From positions 1 through 35,522 of the forward strand of contig CAIUZX010000408.1 in assembly GCA_903903715.1 (NCBI GenBank): a stretch of DNA of 35,522 bases, written 5' to 3'. Position numbers and translations under genes: made by a program. This document shows positions 16,832-22,833 of this stretch, piece by piece (the stretch's first letter is position 1; the number at the start of each line of letters is the position of its first letter). The notes beneath the pieces were generated by a model that saw only the letters and a program-made list of their open reading frames with translations, did not search any database and was not told the DNA's origin. The stretch comes from an uncultured Caulobacterales bacterium. Its GTDB lineage: Bacteria; Pseudomonadota; Alphaproteobacteria; Caulobacterales; Caulobacteraceae.

Positions 16832-17271
16832 CCCTGATGCCGCTGATGGCCACGTCTCAGCTCGTACTCCTGGCGCTGTGCGTCTGGCGTGAAGCCGGCG
16901 GCGAGCCTCACGAGGCACAGGTGGCCGTGGGCTGTTCGGTCATCAACCGCGTGCGGCGGCCGGCGTGGTGGGGGCGGACAATCCTCGAAGTGCTGTTTCG
17001 GAAGTGGCAATACAGCAGCCTGACCGCGCCGGGCGATCCGAATCTCGTGCGCTGGCCATTCGAGTCCGATCCGAGCTGGATGGCGTGTCTGGAGGTCGCA
17101 GATGGGGTCATCGCCGGGCGGCTCCAGAGCGTGACGCCGCACGCGGACAGCTACCACGACACCTCGATCGCGCCGCCCGCGTGGGCGACACCTGAGACGT
17201 TTGTTGGCCAAGTCGGCCATCTTCGGTTCTATAACCTCGATCACGACGTGGAGACGGAGGGGCCGCTATGA
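16828..17271 (+). CDS. Endolysin, SleB/CwlJ-type cell wall hydrolase
   Basis: A 147-residue peptidoglycan hydrolase with the SleB (Hydrolase_2) pattern. LALCVWREAGGEPHEAQVAVGCSVINR is cut here only by length: the WREA motif carries the catalytic Glu22 and the VINRV helix follows. Then come a QYSSLTAPGDPN loop, a helix ADGVIAG, DSYHDTSIAPPAW and the final GHLRFYNLDHD. SleB relatives cleave glycan strands. There is no export signal, so release would need the coupled membrane protein. Its last 25 codons have a diverged copy at 17524-17601. Confidence 0.88.
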   Translation: MTLMPLMATSQLVLLALCVWREAGGEPHEAQVAVGCSVINRVRRPAWWGRTILEVLFRKWQYSSLTAPGDPNLVRWPFESDPSWMACLEVADGVIAGRLQSVTPHADSYHDTSIAPPAWATPETFVGQVGHLRFYNLDHDVETEGPL

Positions 17272-17302
17272 AGCGACCCGACTTCAATAAGGAAGGTGTG
17301 AG

Positions 17303-17524
17303 ATGCCCGTGAGCAAACAGAACGTGGACACGATCTTCAGCTATCACGCCCCTTCGCCCACGCACCTGATCTCGCTTCAGCGCGTTCGGGAAGCGGCCAA
17401 AACCTTGGCCCACGTCATCCTCGAAGAGACGCCGCAGTGCGCGGACCAGCAAGCAGCGCTCCGCAAGCTGCGGGAAAGCGTGATGACCGCGAACGCGGCG
17501 ATCGTCCTCGACGGGGACGTCTGA
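17303..17524 (+). CDS. acb2: Acb2-type anti-CBASS cyclic-nucleotide sponge (Acb2/Tad1 hairpin domain)
   Basis: A 73-residue protein that matches the Acb2 family by pattern: an IFSYHAP opening, an Arg-Glu-Ala-Ala-Lys helix, TLAHVILEETPQCADQQAAL, then LRKLRESVMTANAAI. In the family this is F-x-YH-x-P, IR-x-x-A-x-x-LA, and L-x-x-AVMWANA-x-IA. Acb2 proteins form helical-hairpin hexamers that bind the cyclic di- and trinucleotide messengers made by CBASS immune systems, so the effector is not activated. Tyr14 aligns with the family's nucleotide-contact tyrosine. The usual WANA is TANA here. AAGGAAGG lies just upstream. It is assigned from memory of the family; binding is untested. Confidence 0.8.
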   Translation: MPVSKQNVDTIFSYHAPSPTHLISLQRVREAAKTLAHVILEETPQCADQQAALRKLRESVMTANAAIVLDGDV

Positions 17525-17601
17525 TGTGGGTATGGAGGGGGCAAGTCGGACGCATCAAATTCTACAACCTCGATCACGACGTTCTGGACAGTGGGAGGTA
17601 A
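17524..17601 (+). pseudogene. Duplicated fragment of the endolysin C-terminus
   Basis: A 25-codon frame whose central part GQVGRIKFYNLDHDV mirrors GQVGHLRFYNLDHDV at the end of the endolysin, including a 17-base identity (AACCTCGATCACGACGT). ATG 17524 overlaps the stop of the Acb2 gene (TGATG). It is too short to be a hydrolase, so it is read as the scar of a duplication or recombination. Its last codons supply GGGAGG for the next gene, which may be why it persists. Confidence 0.7.
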
Positions 17602-17605
17602 ACAC

Positions 17606-18274
17606 ATGGTTTCAAGAGATTCGTGGGTACTCTGGCTCGGTATCGCCGGGTCCATCGTCGCGTACCTGGTCGCGTCGGAGAATCCGATGCTCTGGCACTA
17701 TGACGACTGGATGAAGTTCGCGGCGCTCCTCATCGGCGTCATCTCGGGCAAGCTCGCCACGTCGCCGCTGCCCGGCGCGAACGATGGGACGAAGGACAGT
17801 GCCGCGTCCGTGACGAAACTCGTCCCGGTCGTGCTGCTCTGTCTGATGCTGCCGCTGGCGGGCTGTGCGCCGTCGTTCCAGGCCAAACTCCAGCAGGCCG
17901 ACGCGGGGATTGCCGGGGCGCTGAAGCTGCTCGACGGCGCGGAGCAGTCCGCCTATACATCCGGGGCGCTCACCGCCGACCAGCACAAGCAGTTCTCGCG
18001 GAACATGGTCCCGGCGCTCGCGGCGGGCCTGACGTTCCACGCCTCGGTGCTCAGCTACAAACCGGGTGCGGTGCTGCCACTCGACGTGCTCCAGATTGCG
18101 ACGGCGATGCACGGCTGCGCCGAAGTGCTCCGCACGGTTGCGCCGAGTCCGCAGCGGGACAAGATCGCGGCCATCATCGACAGCGTGGCGATCTTCGTGA
18201 ACTCCGCGCTGGCGCTGCTCCTGCCGCAGTCGCAGGCTGAGACCCTGATGCTGTCACCCGTCTTCGCCCACTAG
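17606..18274 (+). CDS. Two-helix membrane protein fused to a lipoprotein-type domain
   Basis: A 222-residue protein that looks like two proteins in one frame. Residues 7-23 and 38-51 are membrane helices (holin-like hairpin), followed by SPLPGANDGTKDS. From Val69 the sequence restarts like a lipoprotein precursor: TKLVPVVLLCLMLPLAGC, with lipobox LAGC and Cys87, then a 135-residue helical domain. Codon 69 is GTG (17810) and could be an internal start, with AAGGA 13 bases upstream. An o-spanin-like or lysis role fits the location but the sequence does not prove it. GGGAGG precedes ATG 17606. Confidence 0.65.
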   Translation: MVSRDSWVLWLGIAGSIVAYLVASENPMLWHYDDWMKFAALLIGVISGKLATSPLPGANDGTKDSAASVTKLVPVVLLCLMLPLAGCAPSFQAKLQQADAGIAGALKLLDGAEQSAYTSGALTADQHKQFSRNMVPALAAGLTFHASVLSYKPGAVLPLDVLQIATAMHGCAEVLRTVAPSPQRDKIAAIIDSVAIFVNSALALLLPQSQAETLMLSPVFAH

Positions 18275-18283
18275 GAGGAACCG

Positions 18284-18469
18284 ATGCCTGTGTGGTTGAT
18301 GCCGCTCATTGTGGAACTGATGAAGGACGTGCCCTACACGATCGCGCAGATCATCGCCATTGGCCAGGCCAACGGCATGACGGTCGAGGAAGCGGCTGCG
18401 ATCACCGACTTTTACGCCGAGGCGCTGGACCGGCGCAAGAAGGACGCCGGCCTGGACCCTACGCCGTAG
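18284..18469 (+). CDS. Small hypothetical protein
   Basis: A 61-residue protein with an excellent AGGAGGA ribosome binding site. The first part is moderately hydrophobic (VWLMPLIVELMKDVPYTIAQIIAIG) and may lie on a membrane. The second part is an amphipathic helix (TVEEAAAITDFYAEALDRRKKDAG). It follows the lipoprotein-like gene by nine bases and probably belongs to the same transcript. I do not recognise the family. Confidence 0.65.
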   Translation: MPVWLMPLIVELMKDVPYTIAQIIAIGQANGMTVEEAAAITDFYAEALDRRKKDAGLDPTP

Positions 18470-18549
18470 GCACCTACGACATCGGTGGGTTCTGCGGCGG
18501 TGGGGAGTTCTGAGCGAATGAATAACCGGGAGGTGGCGGTGGACCCGCG

Positions 18550-18762
18550 ATGACCGACCTCGTCGCAGCCTGGGGCGTACTGAGCCACCTCACGGACTGG
18601 CTCGAATCGGTGACGGGCAGCGTGGAGCGGGGGCACGCCGCGCGGACCCGCCTGACGCGGTTACAACGACGGATTGAAGGGCTGGCGGACGCGCTCCAGC
18701 CCACGGAGAAGAAACGATGCGAACGACTCGACTCACGATCCTGCTTGCGGCGAGTGTCGTAG
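18550..18762 (+). CDS. Small helical hypothetical protein
   Basis: A 70-residue, helix-rich frame: VAAWGVLSHLTDWLESVTGSVERGH followed by a basic helix TRLTRLQRRIEGLADALQ. A GGGAGG lies about 16 bases upstream. It overlaps the next gene by 46 bases, and only its first 55 or so codons look protein-like; the rest doubles as the ribosome binding site and start of the exported protein. It could be a small structural or lysis-associated protein. Support is modest. Confidence 0.45.
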   Translation: MTDLVAAWGVLSHLTDWLESVTGSVERGHAARTRLTRLQRRIEGLADALQPTEKKRCERLDSRSCLRRVS

Positions 18763-19115
18763 CCCTGTTCTGGGCCGTCCCGGCGTCCGCGCAGACGACG
18801 GTGGTGTTCGACCACACCGACTATCTGACTGCCTCGCGGTACGACGGCGGGTACTTCCTGATGCCGATCAAGGCGGACAACACCTGCGACCTCACGGCGA
18901 CACCGCCCGTGTCGCCCGTCACGATTGACAACCTGGGGAAGCCGTCCACCACGACCGGCGTGGCGATGACGGCGGCCCTCGTGGCGCGACCCATCGGGTG
19001 CTACGTCTACAAGGTGCGGGCGCTGGACGCGAGCGGACTGTACTCCGACTGGAGCGCACCCTCGGACCCTTTTCTGAAACGGCCCGCGACACCCGCAAAG
19101 CCTGCGATCAAGTGA
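18717..19115 (+). CDS. Exported protein with Sec signal peptide and fibronectin-like fold
   Basis: A 132-residue protein opening with a classic signal peptide: MRTTRLTILLAASVVALF then WAVPASA, with cleavage expected after ASA at residue 25. The mature part is beta-rich with two Cys residues (about 57 and 100) and YVYKVRALDASGLYSDWSAPSDPF, the closing strand pattern of a fibronectin type III domain. GGAGAAG sits upstream of ATG 18717. A phage-encoded exported protein in a lysis/accessory block could alter the host surface or periplasm, for example superinfection exclusion. That is inference. Confidence 0.7.
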   Translation: MRTTRLTILLAASVVALFWAVPASAQTTVVFDHTDYLTASRYDGGYFLMPIKADNTCDLTATPPVSPVTIDNLGKPSTTTGVAMTAALVARPIGCYVYKVRALDASGLYSDWSAPSDPFLKRPATPAKPAIK

Positions 19116-19162
19116 TCTGGATCTGGCGCTGGCTCTATCGACTATTCGGCTGGTGCGCCTGA
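19112..19162 (+). CDS. Possible 16-residue Trp-rich peptide
   Basis: A GTG overlaps the previous stop (GTGA) and opens VIWIWRWLYRLFGWCA followed by TGA. The composition (four Trp, aromatic and Arg) suggests a membrane-interacting peptide, and it nearly fills the gap before the next gene. Such a short frame could be chance, so it is listed with low confidence. Confidence 0.25.
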   Translation: MIWIWRWLYRLFGWCA

Positions 19163-19185
19163 CGGCGCGAAGGGAGATGAGGACG

Positions 19186-19440
19186 ATGGCACCCACAAGA
19201 TCCGATCGGCTGACCGCGGTGCTGCTGAAGAGCGGCGCCGCGACGCAGGCAGAGATCGACAGCGGGCAGTGGGCCGAGGGGCAGTGCCCGTACGTGATCC
19301 GGACCGGCCCGGACGGCAGCAAGCAGGTCGACATCGACAAGGGCGAGGCGCTGCTCCGCGGCAAGGGCGCCACGCTCGAGGCCGCGATCGCCGCGCTCGA
19401 GGCCAAGGTCGGCATCACGCCGGCGACACCGGCGGTCTAG
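19186..19440 (+). CDS. Small hypothetical protein
   Basis: An 84-residue protein. ATG 19186 is preferred because AGGGAG ends nine bases upstream; ATG 19177 abuts the same site. The sequence has an N-terminal helix RSDRLTAVLLKSGAATQAEIDSG, a short strand region YVIRTGPDGSKQVDIDKGEA and a helix ATLEAAIAALEAKVG. I do not recognise it. It directly precedes a probable virion protein and may be structural. Confidence 0.6.
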   Translation: MAPTRSDRLTAVLLKSGAATQAEIDSGQWAEGQCPYVIRTGPDGSKQVDIDKGEALLRGKGATLEAAIAALEAKVGITPATPAV

Positions 19441-19480
19441 GCCGCCATCAACCTCCAGAAACGAGACGAAGGGAGCGATC

Positions 19481-20233
19481 ATGCACCAGCATCAGACGGG
19501 TGGCGGCGTCACGCCGGACGGCGGCCTGGCCACCCAGCGTATTCGCGACATGGGCGAACTGCGGTCGCCGGCGAAGCCCGACTTCTTCTGGCGGCTGCGC
19601 CAAGCGTGGCTGCGGAAGCGCGATCTCCCGATGATGGCCGCCCAGAAGATCCTGGGCCGCATCGAGGGCGTCATCCAGCTCGAATCGCACATGGCGGGGC
19701 AGAAGTTCGAGATCGACTGGACCAAGCTCGCACCGTGGCAGGCGTTCAAGCTGAACGAGCTGCTGCGGGCCAACATGGACGTGAACACGCTCGCCGCCGC
19801 ATTCGGCGGCCTGGTCACGGACTTCGGCGTGCTCTCGCGCCGGACGATCACCGACACGGGCGTGGCCTTCATCGTCGACGCCTGGCAGAACACCGTGGAA
19901 CTGGAGATCATGAAGTACCACGGTCTCGGCACGAGTTCCACCGCCGAGAACCAGACGCACACGGCGCTGCAGGCGGAGATCACGGCGAGCCACTACACCT
20001 CCAGCAACCGGCCGGCTGGCACGCTGGAGGAGGGCGGGACGGCCAACATCTTCAAGACGGTCGGGACCCATACGCAGGCGACGGCGGGCGACACGGTGAC
20101 CGAGCATGCGCTCCTGTCGCTCGTCAGCGGCGCCGCGGTCATGTTCGACCGGCACATTTTCACGGGCGTCCCGCTGGCAGTGTCGGACAGTTTCGTAACC
20201 ACGTACTCCTTGACTCTCACCGCCGGCGGTTAG
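19481..20233 (+). CDS. Probable virion protein of a widespread phage family
   Basis: A 250-residue protein. The first 110 residues are helical and charged. The second part has the familiar pattern TDTGVAFIVDAWQNTVELE, then KYHGLGTSSTAENQTHTAL, NRPAGTLEEG, and the closing strands VSDSFVTTYSLTLTAGG. The second part recurs in many uncultivated phages next to fibre genes. It is beta-rich and probably part of the tail tip or a fibre. GAAGGGAG lies upstream. A homing endonuclease gene follows immediately. The family has no assigned name that I can recall. Confidence 0.65.
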   Translation: MHQHQTGGGVTPDGGLATQRIRDMGELRSPAKPDFFWRLRQAWLRKRDLPMMAAQKILGRIEGVIQLESHMAGQKFEIDWTKLAPWQAFKLNELLRANMDVNTLAAAFGGLVTDFGVLSRRTITDTGVAFIVDAWQNTVELEIMKYHGLGTSSTAENQTHTALQAEITASHYTSSNRPAGTLEEGGTANIFKTVGTHTQATAGDTVTEHALLSLVSGAAVMFDRHIFTGVPLAVSDSFVTTYSLTLTAGG

Positions 20234-20274
20234 TCAACATACCATGCTACAATCATAGGTGGAGGCAACGACCT

Positions 20275-21093
20275 ATGATGGTGCGGTGTGAACAGTGCGG
20301 CAAGGAATTCGTCAAGCGCGGTGGGATGCAGCGGTTCTGTGGTACCGCCTGCCGCGACGCGAACATGACACGGGTGCTCGTGGTCACGTGCGGTTTCTGT
20401 GGCCACGAGTTCCCTCGTGTTCCCTGGGAGGCGCGTCGCCACCGGGCGCAATACTGCAGCCCGGCCTGCTACCGCAGGGCCGCCGTCGGTCAGCCGCATG
20501 CGTCGAAGCCGCCCGAGGAGCGGCATTGCTTGGCCTGCGGCGCGTCGTTCCTCGTTGGGGGGCGCGGCCGGCCCGGGAAGAAGGTGAAGTACTGTTCTCG
20601 CGACTGTGGAGAAGCAGCCCGACGGAGGCGTGGAGCCATTCCAAAGACAATGACGCAACCGCACGCCGCCTATCTCGCGGGGATCATCGACGGGGAGGGC
20701 AGTATCATCCTGCACATGCGTCGCGACGACGTGGTTGCGATGTTCGTGGCGATCGTAAACACCTCGCGGGGGCTTCTGGAGTGGGTTGAGCACACCACCG
20801 GCGTCGGCAGTATCGTGGACCACGATGGCGGGAGCCTGCAACGGAGACCGACTTGGTTATGGCGAGCGAACTCGGAGGCCGCGGAGGCGATTCTGCGCCA
20901 AGTCCATCCCTTTTTGATCGTCAAAAAAGCTCAAGCCTCGCTTGGGATCGAGACGCAGGAACGGCTGCGCGTGCCAGCCCTGAAGGCCGATCGCAGCTGG
21001 CAGCCCAAGTGGCGCCAGCGGATGAAAGCGTTGAACCGCCGCGGGCCCCAGGAAGCCGGCGAGGCGCCAGGCCCCGCCGTGACCGACGGATAA
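20275..21093 (+). CDS. LAGLIDADG homing endonuclease with three zinc-finger-like motifs
   Basis: A 272-residue selfish DNA endonuclease. Three cysteine motifs come first: CEQCGKEF...FCGTACR, CGFCGHEF...YCSPACY and CLACGASF...YCSRDCG, each of the CxxC...CxxxC kind and likely to bind DNA. Then LAGIIDGEG (residues 134-142), a single LAGLIDADG helix with its acidic metal ligand, is followed by a beta-rich half-domain. One motif implies a homodimer. No intron or intein is evident: both neighbouring genes look whole, so it is free-standing. The 45-base leader is AT-rich for this genome and contains TACAAT (20248-20253), a possible -10 element. GGTGGAGG precedes ATG 20275. Confidence 0.85.
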   Translation: MMVRCEQCGKEFVKRGGMQRFCGTACRDANMTRVLVVTCGFCGHEFPRVPWEARRHRAQYCSPACYRRAAVGQPHASKPPEERHCLACGASFLVGGRGRPGKKVKYCSRDCGEAARRRRGAIPKTMTQPHAAYLAGIIDGEGSIILHMRRDDVVAMFVAIVNTSRGLLEWVEHTTGVGSIVDHDGGSLQRRPTWLWRANSEAAEAILRQVHPFLIVKKAQASLGIETQERLRVPALKADRSWQPKWRQRMKALNRRGPQEAGEAPGPAVTDG

Positions 21094-21105
21094 CCCGAGA
21101 CCACG

Positions 21106-22833
21106 ATGCCGCAATACGCCGCTACCTCCGTCGCGTCTGGCACGAGCTCCGCCTCGGTCGCGGAGCCGTCCGGCTGTGTCACCGGCAGTTTCCTGCTCTG
21201 CTTCAAGGTCGATCGCGCGACCAGCGGCACGACGACCGCCCCGACCGGGTGGACGCGCGTCGCCTCGGCGGCCGGGGCGTCGGGGCGCATCGAGGCGTTC
21301 GTCGGGCTCTACGGCAGAAACTCGATGTCGGCCGGGCCGTGGTCCTTCGCCGGAACGACGCGCACCCTGGCGCGGATCGAACGCTGGACCGGCGTGGAGC
21401 CGGCCGATATCGGCGGCAACGGCTACGGGATGGACGTGGTGCCGGTCGTGCGCTACAACGCGTCGGGCACGACAGGCACCGGCGGGATCACCCCCACCAC
21501 GAACGGCTGCGCGCTGGTGGCCGGATTCGGGGCGCTCACCGCGAACTACACGTGGTCGGCCGAGGCGCTCGCAAATGGCCCGACGCTCGGCAACGAACAG
21601 GAGTCGGCGTACTCGACGTATCTCGATCTCGCGATCTGTAACGGCGTCCAGGCCACGGCCGGCGCGACGGGTAATCAGACCGGCACGATGTCCACGGGCG
21701 CCGCGAACGCCTGCGGCATCGTGGCCATTCGCCCCGCGTCGCTCTCGGCCGTGGCTGGGATCACGCCGACGGCCACCCTCGTGGCGCAGCGCCCAGGCAC
21801 CTATCGGGCCGTGGCGGGTGGGATGACGCCGGCCGGGGCGCTCAGCAAACGGGCCGCGAAGCTGCTCGCGGGCGGGTTCTCGGCGGCGGGCACGCCCGAG
21901 GGGATTATCCTCGATGCGACGACCGAGTGGCTCTACCGGACGACGAACCTGCTATCGCCCTCGTCGGCCAGCTACACGGTGATGGCATGGATCAAGATCG
22001 GGGCGCTGGACTCCGACACGACGTGGCACCCGATTTTCGGCCTGGTCAACGCCTCGGACGGGGACGAGTTCGCCGCCCGGTATGGTTCGTCGTCCACCAC
22101 GATGCAGTGGGAAGTCTGGATCGCGGGCAGCGCCGGGTATGAGGGCTATCACGTCGAGACGGAATCGCGGCCGATGGCCTGGCACCATGTCGCGTTCGTG
22201 GTGACGAAGAGCGGCACGACCTACTCGGTGCAGCTCTACGTGGATGGGACGCTCGCGGCGCTGTCCGGTTCCAGTTCCGGCACCGAGTCATCGCGGTTCA
22301 CGCCGACCAAGATGATGATCGGGGCGTCGCTCGACGTGGCCTCCCCAGCGGACACCTGGACGCCCACCGACACCTGCGAAATTGCGTGCGTGAAGGCGTG
22401 GCAGGCCGCGCTGACCAGTGGCGAAGTCTCTGCCGAGATCAACTACCTCCTCCCGCAGAAGAGCGGCTGCGTGCTCTGCGTCACGGGCATCGACGGCCAC
22501 GACTATTCCGGTACGGGAGACTTCACGAAGGCCGGCAACCCCACCCAGGGCAGCGGGCCGACCGGGGTGACGTGGGCCGGCGGCGGATCGGGTCTCGTCG
22601 GCACGCTGGTCGCGCTGGCGAAGAAGGCGCTCGCGGCGGCCATGACGCCCGGCGCCACCCTCAGTGGGCAGAAGACCGGCGGCGGGCAGACGTGGTCCGG
22701 CGCGGGCGGGCTGACGCCGGCCGGCAGCGTGGCCACGGCGAAAGCCGCCGCCGTCAACCTGGCCGGGTCGATCACGTCGATGGCGGGCGCGCTGGTAAAG
22801 CGGGTCGGGCGCCTCTTTCGGGGTGACCTCTGA
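21106..22833 (+). CDS. LamG-containing tail fibre protein with TPAGAL-type repeats
   Basis: A 575-residue adsorption protein. Residues 1 to about 210 form a beta-rich domain (FLLCFKVDRATSGTTTAPTGWTR, later GNQTGTMSTGAANACGIVAIRP). A short block of the repeat AGGMTPAGALSKRAAK follows (about 220-265). Residues about 270-460 are a LamG-like sandwich (ASYTVMAWIKIG, MAWHHVAFVVTKSGT, QLYVDGTLAAL, IACVKAWQAALTSGE). The end carries more repeat units (GGLTPAGSVATAK). The same repeat fills the C-terminus of the next protein, suggesting the two assemble together or share a docking element. It follows the homing endonuclease by 12 bases. Confidence 0.7.
   Translation: MPQYAATSVASGTSSASVAEPSGCVTGSFLLCFKVDRATSGTTTAPTGWTRVASAAGASGRIEAFVGLYGRNSMSAGPWSFAGTTRTLARIERWTGVEPADIGGNGYGMDVVPVVRYNASGTTGTGGITPTTNGCALVAGFGALTANYTWSAEALANGPTLGNEQESAYSTYLDLAICNGVQATAGATGNQTGTMSTGAANACGIVAIRPASLSAVAGITPTATLVAQRPGTYRAVAGGMTPAGALSKRAAKLLAGGFSAAGTPEGIILDATTEWLYRTTNLLSPSSASYTVMAWIKIGALDSDTTWHPIFGLVNASDGDEFAARYGSSSTTMQWEVWIAGSAGYEGYHVETESRPMAWHHVAFVVTKSGTTYSVQLYVDGTLAALSGSSSGTESSRFTPTKMMIGASLDVASPADTWTPTDTCEIACVKAWQAALTSGEVSAEINYLLPQKSGCVLCVTGIDGHDYSGTGDFTKAGNPTQGSGPTGVTWAGGGSGLVGTLVALAKKALAAAMTPGATLSGQKTGGGQTWSGAGGLTPAGSVATAKAAAVNLAGSITSMAGALVKRVGRLFRGDL

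Noticed and set aside
18519-18553. An 11-codon frame MNNREVAVDPR overlapping ATG 18550
   Set aside because: Very short, with no distinctive composition; only the ATGA overlap speaks for it.
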